Part shown: one piece after another, positions 35,681 to 44,026 of the stretch | Layout: every line of letters begins with the position of its first letter | How positions within the stretch are numbered: position 1 is the first letter of the stretch | Translations under genes and position numbers: made by a program | Source: Intestinibacter bartlettii | Lineage (GTDB): Bacteria > Bacillota > Clostridia > Peptostreptococcales > Peptostreptococcaceae | NCBI RefSeq assembly: GCF_018917435.1 | Contig: NZ_JAHLOQ010000025.1 | Location: 1-47,292, forward strand | DNA: 47,292 nucleotides | Reading direction: 5' to 3' | The notes under the pieces: model-generated | The model's input: only the letters and a program-made list of their open reading frames with translations | The model's database searches: none | Told to the model about the DNA's origin: nothing

Positions 35681-36613
35681 CTAATTTATATATTTTTCAA
35701 CGTTTATAGCTGCTATTGCTCCATCATTTGAAGCCGTTATAACTTGTCTTAAATCTTTAGATCTGCAATCTCCTACTGCATATACACCCTTTATATTTGT
35801 CATCATATTTTCATCTGTTTTTATATAACCCTTCTCATCTAGATTTAATAACCACTTAAATAAATCTGTCTGAGGAGTTAATCCTACAAATATAAATAGT
35901 CCGATTATATTGTCATCCTCATCTGCTATAAATGTACTTTCTTCATTTGTTTTTAAATTTTTTATTTTAATCCCATTTAATATATCTTGACCCAATAACT
36001 CAGTAATTTTTACATTATTTATTATTTCTATATTTTTTGTTTCTCTACATTTTTGCTCAATATATCCACTACATTTAAGCTCATCATATTTACTTAAAAT
36101 TGTAACCTTTTTAGCGAATTTAGCCAAATATAAACTTTCTTTTACTGCGCTTTCACCACCACCAGCCACATAAACTGGTAATTCTTCAAAAAGATGTCCA
36201 TCACAAATAGCACAATAAGATAATCCCCTGCCTAAAAATTCTTTTTCTCTATTTAAATTTAAATTTTTATGTTTACATCCAGTCGCTATAATTACAGATT
36301 TTGTTTTGTAAATATTATTTTTACATTTTATAGTTTTTATGTAATTTTTTAATTCTACATCTAAAACTTCATCTTTTATTAATTCAGCACCAAACTTTGT
36401 GCATTGTTTTACCATTCTTTCAGCAAGTGAAGCACCTGTATCCTCTTCTAAAACACCTGGGTAATTTTCTATTACTCCTGTATTTAAAATTTGGCCTCCA
36501 AATGATTTTTTCTCTATAACTAAAGTTTTTAATTTTGCTCTTGATGAATATATACCAGCACTCAAACCTCCAGGTCCTGAACCTATTATTATTACATCAT
36601 AAATATTTTCCAT
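35681..36613 (-). CDS. trxB: Thioredoxin-disulfide reductase, atypical NADPH-site
   Basis: A 310-residue flavoprotein that should reduce the adjacent thioredoxin. It has FAD motif IIGSGPGGLSAGIYSSRA (9-26), redox pair C134-A-I-C137, and C-terminal GDCRSKDLRQVITASNDG. The second nucleotide fold GGGESAVKESLYLA (151-164) is present, but the NADPH-specificity motif HRRxxxR is replaced by SKYDELK (174-180). It may therefore use NADH or ferredoxin; clostridial ferredoxin-dependent reductases of this fold are known. Starts 18 bases after the M3 peptidase gene. Confidence 0.88.
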   Translation of the reverse strand: MENIYDVIIIGSGPGGLSAGIYSSRAKLKTLVIEKKSFGGQILNTGVIENYPGVLEEDTGASLAERMVKQCTKFGAELIKDEVLDVELKNYIKTIKCKNNIYKTKSVIIATGCKHKNLNLNREKEFLGRGLSYCAICDGHLFEELPVYVAGGGESAVKESLYLAKFAKKVTILSKYDELKCSGYIEQKCRETKNIEIINNVKITELLGQDILNGIKIKNLKTNEESTFIADEDDNIIGLFIFVGLTPQTDLFKWLLNLDEKGYIKTDENMMTNIKGVYAVGDCRSKDLRQVITASNDGAIAAINVEKYIN

Positions 36614-36631
36614 TATATCGCCTCAATAAAA

Positions 36632-38335
36632 TTATAAATCACTGTCTTTTATATTTTCTAATAATTTATTTATATTTTCTGCAATATTTCTCATAGTATT
36701 TTCTTCAAATGGTGATTCTAAGTTTCCTATTTCTACAATTTCTAAAAATGATTTAGTTCCACCAACTTTACATATACTTAAATAATCTTTCCAAGCTTTT
36801 TCAAAATCCTCATTTGATTTATTTAAAAATTGGAACGCACATACCTGTGCTAATACATAGTCAATGTAGTAGAATGGATTTTTAAAAATATGCCCTTGTT
36901 TAAACCAATAACATCCTTTTTCTAAAATATCTATATCTCTATAATCTCTATGTGGAAGATATTTTTTCTCTAAATCTCTGAAAACTCGTTTTCTTTCATC
37001 AGCTGTCATCTTTGGATTTTCATAAATTCTATGTTGGAACTCATCTACAATTACACCATAAGGTATAAACTTGATTGCTGAGCTCATATGATAGAATTTA
37101 TATTTTAATGTATCTTCTTTGAAGAATAACTCCATCCATGGATAAGTTATGAATTCCATACTCATTGAATGAATTTCACAACTATCTAAAGTTGGGAAGT
37201 TTATCTCGTACATTTCAATATCTCTCGACATATAAAGCTGGAATGCATGACCTGCTTCATGAGTTAATACATCGATGTCTTCTGATGTATTATTGAAGTT
37301 AGAAAATATAAATGGACTATTGTAATTTGGTATATGAGTACAATATCCTCCAGCTGCTTTTGATTTTCTAGTAACTAAATCCATTAACTCGTTTGATGTC
37401 ATATATTCAAAAAACTCAGCTGTTTCAGGTGATAATTCACTGTACATCTTTTTACCGTTATCAATTATATACTTTTCGTACTCTTCCCCACCTTTAATAG
37501 TTGCATTTCCAGTTTCAAACTCTATAGACTCATCTGCAAACCAAAAATCATCTGTTTTTATTCTATTAGCTTGTCTTTCATAAAGTTTATTGCATAATGG
37601 TACTATATAATCTTGCACCTCTTGTCTAAGTTTTTTAATCATGTCTTCATTATAATCACTGCGGTTCATTCTTATATAACCTAATTCTGTAAATGAATCA
37701 TATCCTAGTTTCTTAGCCATCTTATCTCTTACTGCTACTAGCTTGTCAAATAATTCATCAAATTGAGCTTCATTTTCTTCAAAATAGCTATAGTATAGTT
37801 TTGTTGACTCTATTCTAGTATCTCTATCTTTGTCCATCATATACTTCATAAGAGATGATAAGTTATGAGTTTCTCCTTTGTAATCTAGCTTAGCACTTGC
37901 CAAAAGCTTAGTATATTTAGAACATAACATATTCTCCTCTTGTAAATCTTCTATAATATCTTTTGAGAAAGATTTTATAGAGTCTTCACAAATATTATAA
38001 AACTGTTTGCTAAAATCCTTTATTATTTCTTCTTTAAAAGGAGAATTTACTATAGCCTTATAAAAATCACAATTTAGATCTTCATAAAAAGGCATATACT
38101 CATCCCAATACTTTTTCTCTTCTTCATAATATTCATCGCTTGTATCTATACTATATCTTATAGATGCAATTGTTGAGTTTGTTTGAATATCATTTCTTAT
38201 TTTATTTAATTTTAATATGTAATTTTTTTGTTCTTCATAACCAGCAGCATTATTTATATTAGCTACTAATTTTGTGAACTCTTCTTTTATATTTTCATAA
38301 GAAGAACGTTCATATTTATATTGTGAAAATTTCAT
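36632..38335 (-). CDS. M3-family oligoendopeptidase (PepF-like)
   Basis: A 567-residue zinc metallopeptidase that cleaves short peptides in the cytoplasm. The zinc site is HEAGH (H359, E360, H363), preceded by DIDVLTHE, with the downstream Glu in SCEIHSMSMEFI. Family landmarks near the C-terminus are PFYYIDYVLAQVCAFQF. No signal peptide. ATG 38335 (MKFSQY) has GGAGG upstream; the in-frame TTG at 38347 precedes that site and is rejected. trxB and trxA follow with gaps of 18 and 20 bases, so the three are probably one operon. The channel gene 75 bases upstream may also belong to it. Confidence 0.92.
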   Translation of the reverse strand: MKFSQYKYERSSYENIKEEFTKLVANINNAAGYEEQKNYILKLNKIRNDIQTNSTIASIRYSIDTSDEYYEEEKKYWDEYMPFYEDLNCDFYKAIVNSPFKEEIIKDFSKQFYNICEDSIKSFSKDIIEDLQEENMLCSKYTKLLASAKLDYKGETHNLSSLMKYMMDKDRDTRIESTKLYYSYFEENEAQFDELFDKLVAVRDKMAKKLGYDSFTELGYIRMNRSDYNEDMIKKLRQEVQDYIVPLCNKLYERQANRIKTDDFWFADESIEFETGNATIKGGEEYEKYIIDNGKKMYSELSPETAEFFEYMTSNELMDLVTRKSKAAGGYCTHIPNYNSPFIFSNFNNTSEDIDVLTHEAGHAFQLYMSRDIEMYEINFPTLDSCEIHSMSMEFITYPWMELFFKEDTLKYKFYHMSSAIKFIPYGVIVDEFQHRIYENPKMTADERKRVFRDLEKKYLPHRDYRDIDILEKGCYWFKQGHIFKNPFYYIDYVLAQVCAFQFLNKSNEDFEKAWKDYLSICKVGGTKSFLEIVEIGNLESPFEENTMRNIAENINKLLENIKDSDL

Positions 38336-38409
38336 TTTGTCCTCCAAAATTATGTTTTATATTTAATTTAAATTTATCACATTTATAAAAAATATTAAAC
38401 AATTATAAC

Positions 38410-39666
38410 TTATCTTGTAATTTTTCTGGCAAGTGTTGCAGTCCATATTCCAACCATGGTAACACCTAGTATCATCTCTATACTCGATAAAATAATACTT
38501 GTTCCCGTCGGAATTATATCACCATAGCCAACTGTTGTAAATGTAACCAAACTAAAATAAAGTGCTTCTAAAAAATCAACAACTATTATCTTCTTTTCTA
38601 ATACTGAAAACCATGATAATCTATAATTTATAAGCCTTCCACCTATACTGATTCCTGTAAACAAATAAATTATAGCAAATATCAATACTATCTCTAATGA
38701 GGTAATTAAAGCATAAGTTGGTCTTTCTCCATAACCACACACTATCCAAAATATCTTAGATTTTAATTTTGAAAATCCATCTAAAGTTTTGCTCTCACTA
38801 CATTTATACAGATAATGGTACTCTCCTGATAAATTTAAAATTCTATTGCTTTCAAATTGTGCAGCTATATTTTTATATATTTTATATATATTAGTATAGT
38901 ATTCTTTTGTTTTATTGGGGGATATAAATTTGTCAAAGAATGTATTTTCATTTAATTTAGTTATAAATTCATCATCAAACTCTAATTTAGATACATCACT
39001 TTTTATCATAGAAAATGACTTTAAATTACAATCAGAAAAGTATATACTCTCAATTCTATTTGTATCTAAAATACACTTTTTCAAATTTGATAATATAAAC
39101 TGTATATTTTTCATTGTATTTTGTTGAAATATAGATTTTTTTAAATTACTCCTTTCAAATATAGCATTTTCAAAGTATGAATCAAAAAAATATGATATAT
39201 TTTTATTTGTAAAATCAAAAAACTCATTTGCCTTAAATTTAACATTTAAAAAATCACACTCCAAAAACTCACATCCTAAAAACATACAATTTTCAAATTG
39301 AACATTTTTAAACGTACAGTTTTTAAATATAACATACTCAAACTTTATATTATGAAATGTTTTAAATATTGTCTGAGACGTCATTTCAAACAATCCAAAT
39401 CCAATATTGTAAAATGTCTCAAACTTTAAATTTTCTATATCATCAAAATCCACTATTTCTTTTTCTATATCGGCTTTTCCATCAATAGAGTTTTTAATTA
39501 TTATTTTTTTCTTTTTTACATTTTTATCTGTAGGCGTGTTTTGTATATTTTGATTTTTTTTAAACAATTCAAATTGATTATAATATATATCTCTGTTTTG
39601 AGATAACGAAATCTCCAAAATTTCCTCTATGTTCTTTCTTCTCTCATTAAAATTATATTCATACAT
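38410..39666 (-). CDS. Pentapeptide-like repeat / two-TM K+ channel fusion
   Basis: A 418-residue protein. The N-terminal ~80 residues are charged. Residues about 85-235 are a pentapeptide-like solenoid with Phe, Cys, Leu or Ile at the central position in steps of five (FKNCTFKNVQFENCMF and following). After a helical stretch come a membrane helix (about 318-340), a pore loop with the K+ selectivity filter TVGYGD (378-383) and a last helix. The pore matches Ion_trans_2. Pentapeptide-repeat proteins with a channel domain exist in clostridia; the ligand or partner of the solenoid is unknown. It may gate the channel, which is inference. Confidence 0.88.
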   Translation of the reverse strand: MYEYNFNERRKNIEEILEISLSQNRDIYYNQFELFKKNQNIQNTPTDKNVKKKKIIIKNSIDGKADIEKEIVDFDDIENLKFETFYNIGFGLFEMTSQTIFKTFHNIKFEYVIFKNCTFKNVQFENCMFLGCEFLECDFLNVKFKANEFFDFTNKNISYFFDSYFENAIFERSNLKKSIFQQNTMKNIQFILSNLKKCILDTNRIESIYFSDCNLKSFSMIKSDVSKLEFDDEFITKLNENTFFDKFISPNKTKEYYTNIYKIYKNIAAQFESNRILNLSGEYHYLYKCSESKTLDGFSKLKSKIFWIVCGYGERPTYALITSLEIVLIFAIIYLFTGISIGGRLINYRLSWFSVLEKKIIVVDFLEALYFSLVTFTTVGYGDIIPTGTSIILSSIEMILGVTMVGIWTATLARKITR

Positions 39667-39846
39667 TATTAACTCCCTTATTTTTTATTTAATTTATATA
39701 ATATTTAATTTTTTGAAGTAAAATCCCTCTATTATATAGAATAAATATTTTAGGTGAACTGATTAAAGTAATATTTTTTAAGTAATAAAAATAAAATTAT
39801 ACAAAACCTTTATTTTAAGAACGGTTAATAACGGAGGTCTTATTAT

Positions 39847-40281
39847 ATGAATAAAAAAATAAAAGAAATTGAAGATAAACTACCTAAAGATTGTTGTAGC
39901 TTGTGTAGCCACTTAACACTTGATGGCCCTGATGAATTTTTTAAATATGAAATTAAGTGTGTACTTAAAGATTGTACCCCTAACCCGCAAGACCACTGCG
40001 AGTATTTTGAAGCCGATCACAACGATTTAAACACTTCTGATTTAGACAACTTATACTTAAACTTTTTAGAATCTTGCCTAAGAGTTAAATATGAAGATTA
40101 TTTAAATAGTATATACTGGAAACTATTTAGAGAGCAAATTTTGTACAAGAATCACTCCCGATGTTCCATTTGTCATTCCAATGAAAACGTTGAGGTTTAC
40201 CATTTAAATAAAAAATTCGGACGAGAAACAGAAGACGATGTCATATTGCTATGCTCAAAATGCCTAAAAAAAGATGAATAA
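39847..40281 (+). CDS. Zinc-binding protein with HNH-like C-terminal motif
   Basis: A 144-residue protein. The N-terminal half has a CCSLCSH pair and further cysteines (C42, C47, C55-like spacing), likely one metal site. The C-terminal half resembles a small HNH fold: W..FREQIL, a CSIC pair, VEVYHLNKKFGRETEDDVILLCSKC. The HNH consensus normally ends CxxCH, but here the final His is Leu (CSKCL), so nuclease activity is uncertain. AACGGAGG lies upstream of ATG 39847. The next gene also encodes a Cys-rich protein, 50 bases downstream. Confidence 0.65.
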   Translation: MNKKIKEIEDKLPKDCCSLCSHLTLDGPDEFFKYEIKCVLKDCTPNPQDHCEYFEADHNDLNTSDLDNLYLNFLESCLRVKYEDYLNSIYWKLFREQILYKNHSRCSICHSNENVEVYHLNKKFGRETEDDVILLCSKCLKKDE

Positions 40282-40331
40282 TTTTCCTAAGTTCGCACAA
40301 ACTAAAGAAAAATCTATGGAGGTATTTAATT

Positions 40332-40646
40332 ATGAAAAATTTAAAATGTAACGCTGAAAAATGTGTTTACAATGATCATCGTGAATGTTATGCTGGTAAA
40401 ATATGTGTAGATGGTACTCAAGCTGTAACTACAGCAGATACTTATTGCGCAACTTTTAGAGAAAATGAAAATCCTTCTTTCTCTAGTGATGCAGGATGTT
40501 GCTGCCATGAAGACCACGCTGTTGGAACTTCAGAAATAAAATGTGAAGCAGTAAACTGCGTATATAATGAACAAAAACTCTGTCATGCACCTGCTGTGCA
40601 AATAAATGATATGGATGCTAGTTGCAACACTTTTAAAGCTAGATAA
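40332..40646 (+). CDS. DUF1540 double-domain Cys-rich protein
   Basis: A 104-residue protein with two DUF1540 units. Each has the pattern C-x4-C-x-Y-N-x5-C and then a Cys in a CxTF ending: unit 1 is CNAEKCVYNDHRECYA to CATF, unit 2 is CEAVNCVYNEQKLCHA to CNTF. A CCCHEDH cluster lies between. The cysteines suggest metal (zinc) binding. The family is common in spore-forming Firmicutes; its function is unknown to me. GGAGG precedes ATG 40332. Possibly co-transcribed with the HNH-like gene. Confidence 0.85.
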   Translation: MKNLKCNAEKCVYNDHRECYAGKICVDGTQAVTTADTYCATFRENENPSFSSDAGCCCHEDHAVGTSEIKCEAVNCVYNEQKLCHAPAVQINDMDASCNTFKAR

Positions 40647-40692
40647 TAAACTATTTTTACTTAAATACATTTTTATTTTTACTTAAAATTTA

Positions 40693-40736
40693 AAATAGAT
40701 ACTATCATAATATATTTTTTATGACAGTATCTATTT
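40693..40736. terminator. Terminator, DUF1540 / YczE-like genes
   Basis: AAATAGATACT...TCATAA pairs with TTATGA...AGTATCTATTT, with one A/C mismatch inside, a T-rich loop and AT-rich flanks. It lies between converging genes. Confidence 0.75.
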
Positions 40737-40748
40737 ATATTTATATCT

Positions 40749-41459
40749 TTACTTCATATTTTCAGAACTTTTAGCTATACATTCTTCTTGCTCTTTTAAA
40801 TTTTTTCTTTGTTCAATTATATCCTTAATATATTTAATATCATCTGTTATTATTCTATGCTTAATTTCCTTAGAATTTATTTTACATATCTTAAATCCAA
40901 TTTGTATAGCATATCCTAGCCCAAAAGCACTTATAATAGTTCCTAAACCTACACTTCCACCTAAAAGCCATCCACATACTAAAGCACTAAGCTCTATACA
41001 TGTTCTTAAAACACCAACTGGCTTAGAAGTCTTTTTATTAAGCGCTAACATAAGACCATCTCTAGGCCCACTACCAAGTCCTGCACCTAAGTACAATACT
41101 GTTGCAATTGCAGAAATAACTATTCCTATCAACATCATTATAGTCCCCATAAATAAATTATCTGCAACTGGTACTATATTCATAGATTTTATAATGTCTA
41201 AAAATACACCTATAAAAATCATATTTAACACGGTACCCCAACCGACACCTTCACCTAAAACAGCATCCAAAATTACTATTATAAGCCCAACCATTATAGA
41301 TGCTTGCCCCATAGTTATTCCTGTCTTAAAAGATAACCCCTGATGCAGTACATCCCAAGGTGATAAACCTATCTTAGCATTTACCATTACTACAATTCCA
41401 AGACCATATAATATAAATCCAGCATATAGCCTTGCTAATAAATATAATATTCTTTTCAT
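40749..41459 (-). CDS. YczE/YitT-type membrane protein
   Basis: A 236-residue protein with five or six hydrophobic segments (about 8-28, 50-65, 75-92, 104-126, 150-185) and a charged cytoplasmic tail. It matches the YczE/YyaS/YitT group: GIVVMVNAKIGLSPWDVLHQGLS near residue 21-43, GVGWGTVLNMIFIG, and LGAGLGSGPRDGLML near residue 123-137. Transport or sensing roles have been suggested for the group but none is established. Own transcript; a hairpin separates it from the gene upstream. Confidence 0.82.
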   Translation of the reverse strand: MKRILYLLARLYAGFILYGLGIVVMVNAKIGLSPWDVLHQGLSFKTGITMGQASIMVGLIIVILDAVLGEGVGWGTVLNMIFIGVFLDIIKSMNIVPVADNLFMGTIMMLIGIVISAIATVLYLGAGLGSGPRDGLMLALNKKTSKPVGVLRTCIELSALVCGWLLGGSVGLGTIISAFGLGYAIQIGFKICKINSKEIKHRIITDDIKYIKDIIEQRKNLKEQEECIAKSSENMK

Positions 41460-41485
41460 ATGATACCCCCTTATTTTTATGCAAA

Positions 41486-41531
41486 AAATAAAGAGAATTA
41501 TAATACATTAATACTATAACTCTCTTTATTT
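41486..41531 (-). terminator. Terminator of the DUF3785-like gene
   Basis: AAATAAAGAGA (41486-41496) pairs with TCTCTTTATTT (41521-41531), with inner AT pairs and a T-rich flank on the reverse strand, 17 bases after the stop codon at 41548. Confidence 0.75.
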
Positions 41532-41547
41532 GATTTAATATTAAGAT

Positions 41548-41961
41548 TTAAACTACACAGTTTTCTATTTGAATTAATGTATCTCCACAATTTTTACAAA
41601 TTATCATACTTACTATATAACTGTCATCTACTTTATTAGCTCTTAAAAGTTTATTAAAAGATTGACCTTCGTATTCTTTTTGAATATCACTTATTACAAA
41701 CTTTTGATTTTTTGTGTATATATAAAAATGATACTCTAGAAAAGCAAAGAATTTTTGTTTTTCTTTAACTCCATCTAAACATTCAACACACGCTTCTTTG
41801 TAGTATTGAGTATCGAAGTCAATTTCTTCTAAATCTCCAATCATATTAAGTATATCATTTAAAGTTATCCCTGTAACAGGTTTTTCTTCATCATTTAGTA
41901 AACATACATTTTTGTTTTCTTCTAATACATATTCTTTTTCATCATAAACAAATTTTAACAT
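41548..41961 (-). CDS. DUF3785-like hypothetical protein
   Basis: A 137-residue soluble acidic protein that resembles DUF3785, a small clostridial family: YDEKEYVLEE at the start, a central CVECLDGVKEKQKFFAFLEYHFYIYTK, and a C-terminal MIICKNCGDTLIQIENC. Two CxxC pairs could bind one zinc. Function unknown. It lies 15 bases downstream of the glycosyltransferase gene, so probably in the same operon. AAGGAG precedes ATG 41961. Confidence 0.65.
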   Translation of the reverse strand: MLKFVYDEKEYVLEENKNVCLLNDEEKPVTGITLNDILNMIGDLEEIDFDTQYYKEACVECLDGVKEKQKFFAFLEYHFYIYTKNQKFVISDIQKEYEGQSFNKLLRANKVDDSYIVSMIICKNCGDTLIQIENCVV

Positions 41962-41976
41962 ATCTAGGCTCCTTAA

Positions 41977-42930
41977 TTAATCTATCTCTGATGCAAACAA
42001 TGTAGGATCATCTACAGCTTCCTGATACTGATCCTCTGTTATATATCCTTCCTCTAGCATATCATCAAGTACCAGTATTTGTCTAGCCTTTGCTTGGTCG
42101 TGTTCTCTAAATCTGTAAGGATTGTTTGTAATCCCTGCAAGCATTGCGCACTGTGCCAAGTTCAGTTCAGAAACATCTTTATTAAAGTAAACCTTTGCTC
42201 CCTTCGCAACGCCATATGCTGATTTTCCTAAATATATATTGTTTAGATAAGTACATAAAATTTCATCTTTTGTCATTACTTTATTCATCTGAATAGCATT
42301 ATACATATCTAACACTTTTCTTTTATACGTTTTATCTTCACTTGTAAGCAAGTTTTTTGATACCTGCATATCTATTGTACTTCCTCCTTGAGTTGAAGAA
42401 GTAACTAAATTGTTAAGTGCAGATCTAACCAATGCCTTTATATCAACACCTCCATGTTTGTAAAAACGCCTATCTTCCATGGCTACAATGGCATGTTTCA
42501 AATCATCTGGTATTTGGTCGTCACTTACAACTTCACTGCTTATATAGTTTTCTCTAATTAGTTCTTTTGTTACTTTTGGAGATCCTTGTACTGCATATAA
42601 AGCAAATCCAGAGAACACTATTCCTCCAATAACAGCCAAAACTAAAAGTAATGAAGTTAATCTAACAGCTATTTTTAATCTTTTCTTTCTTTTTATTTTT
42701 TTCTTTCTATAATAGATTTCTCTTTCTAATTCAAATTGCTCATTTTGTTCACGTTTTCTTCTAGCCTCTTGAATAGAATCTGTTTTCGTATTTTTATTAG
42801 TCCTTGTATTTTTTATATTAGTATTTTTCTTTTTAACACTATTATTGCTATTTTTAACTGTATTTCTATTATTGCTGGTAGTTGAGCTAACTTTTCGTCT
42901 TCTTATTCTATTTTCATTATTCTCAGCCAT
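41977..42930 (-). CDS. Monofunctional peptidoglycan glycosyltransferase (GT51)
   Basis: A 317-residue cell-wall glycosyltransferase that polymerises lipid II into glycan strands. A Lys/Arg/Asn-rich cytoplasmic tail of about 85 residues precedes one membrane helix (about 88-113). The GT51 domain follows, with catalytic E152 in AMEDRRFYKHGGVD, QGGSTIDMQVSKNL (181-194), KDEILCTYLNNIYLG (221-235) and the second Glu within that motif. No transpeptidase domain is present, so it is the MtgA-like type rather than a bifunctional PBP1. AAGGAGG precedes ATG 42930. Confidence 0.92.
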   Translation of the reverse strand: MAENNENRIRRRKVSSTTSNNRNTVKNSNNSVKKKNTNIKNTRTNKNTKTDSIQEARRKREQNEQFELEREIYYRKKKIKRKKRLKIAVRLTSLLLVLAVIGGIVFSGFALYAVQGSPKVTKELIRENYISSEVVSDDQIPDDLKHAIVAMEDRRFYKHGGVDIKALVRSALNNLVTSSTQGGSTIDMQVSKNLLTSEDKTYKRKVLDMYNAIQMNKVMTKDEILCTYLNNIYLGKSAYGVAKGAKVYFNKDVSELNLAQCAMLAGITNNPYRFREHDQAKARQILVLDDMLEEGYITEDQYQEAVDDPTLFASEID

Positions 42931-43097
42931 TTTTACCTCCTTGTAATAAATAGATTATACAATGAAATAAGAACAAATAAAAATACAAATTTGTAAGATA
43001 AATATTTTTAATTGTTTTGTAATATTTTTTTAATAATTTTTTAAATTTATACTTCTTACTTATGTATAATTTTTATTTATATAAGGAGTGTACTTCT

Positions 43098-43571
43098 TTA
43101 AGCTATATCTATAGTTTGTTTTATATTATATTTGTAATTTCCAGTATCGTTATTTATAAATAATACTATTGGTTGTTTCATATTTTCTAAAGAAACACAT
43201 ATCTTTACTATTTTATTTTCTCCACTATCTAATTTTCCTAAAAAACCATAAATATCTTGTTCTGTATTTATAAAAGTGTCTTGTAATTTGTTATCTTGAT
43301 AAAACTCATACTTTATTTGTGATAATTCTAGGGGTTCCAGACTAGTATTTATTACATTAAACGTCAATATTGCAAATTTGTCATAATCATCACTTATCTC
43401 AACATTCTTTTGTTCCAATTCAATATCCTTTAAAGATATATTTATCTGTTGTGTTGAATTTTCAAGACAATTTGTATCGTTATAATTTTCAATATCTAGT
43501 GCATAAATAAATTGATTTAAATTTAAAAATAATACCGTTAATAAAAATATTGTTAGTTTTTTTATTCGCAT
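43098..43571 (-). CDS. Exported hypothetical protein with Ig-like fold
   Basis: A 157-residue protein with a signal peptide (about 1-24, ending YA-L). The mature part is beta-rich, with INISLKDIELEQKN, FAILTFNVINTSLEPLEL and KIVKICVSLEN, the pattern of DUF4352-like or other small extracellular Ig-type domains. There is no lipobox or wall anchor. Function unknown. AAGGAG precedes ATG 43571. It is divergent from the predicted small RNA. Confidence 0.65.
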   Translation of the reverse strand: MRIKKLTIFLLTVLFLNLNQFIYALDIENYNDTNCLENSTQQINISLKDIELEQKNVEISDDYDKFAILTFNVINTSLEPLELSQIKYEFYQDNKLQDTFINTEQDIYGFLGKLDSGENKIVKICVSLENMKQPIVLFINNDTGNYKYNIKQTIDIA

Positions 43572-43767
43572 AAAATTCTCCTTTTTTTAAATTTAAAATT
43601 AAAATTTAATTTTAAATTTTTATTTATTTTGTTTTTTAGCTAGATTAAAAACATTGCAAAAACGACATTTTACAATGCTTTTATATTAAAATTTTATACA
43701 AAGTCTATGTTTTTATACATCATTTTTCTATTACCATTATTTACCTAGAATATTTTTTGTTTTTTTG

Positions 43768-43796
43768 TTGCACATTTTGTCGATATTTATTATTAT
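43768..43796 (+). promoter_or_regulatory. Promoter of the predicted small RNA
   Basis: TTGCAC (43768-43773), exactly 17 bases, TATTAT (43791-43796). The predicted start at about 43803 falls at the base of the first hairpin of the RNA. Confidence 0.6.
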
Positions 43797-43802
43797 AAAT
43801 AT

Positions 43803-43978
43803 ACAGTTATTCCCCGATAACTGAAATTACTCCCCAAAATAAAAAAGTCTAAATAGACTTTGCGTATTAAGATAATTCTTATACGTTATAAAATATATTC
43901 CCTAATACCCCTTTTTATAATATATTTTAATTAAGAGAGCCCTAGAGATCGGACATTTGCTAGGGCTCTCATTTTTTT
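43803..43978 (+). ncRNA. Predicted orphan structured small RNA with C-rich loops
   Basis: A 455-base gap between two genes holds a promoter, five hairpins and a terminator on the + strand, with no ORF or ribosome site. Hairpin 1 is CAGTTAT-TCCCCG-ATAACTG (43804-43823). An unpaired CTCCCC follows (43830-43835). Hairpin 2 is AAAGTCTA/TAGACTTT (43844-43861). Hairpin 3 is 43863-43885 (CGTAT..ATACG). Hairpin 4 has 10-bp arms (43890-43899, 43919-43928) and a 19-base loop with CCC and CCCC. Hairpin 5 is the terminator. Single-stranded UCCCC runs are a known seed type in Gram-positive regulatory RNAs (RsaE/RoxS class), pairing with GGGGA ribosome sites. I recognise no family. Confidence 0.55.
43935..43978 (+). 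terminator. Intrinsic terminator of the predicted small RNA
   Basis: GAGAGCCCTAG (43935-43945) and perfect complement (43960-43970), 14-base loop, then A and seven T. The T-tract is on the + strand only, and no + strand protein gene lies upstream for over 3 kb. Confidence 0.9.
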
Positions 43979-44026
43979 ATGTTTTAACTAATATAAAGTG
44001 TATAATCCACCAATTATGGACACAAA

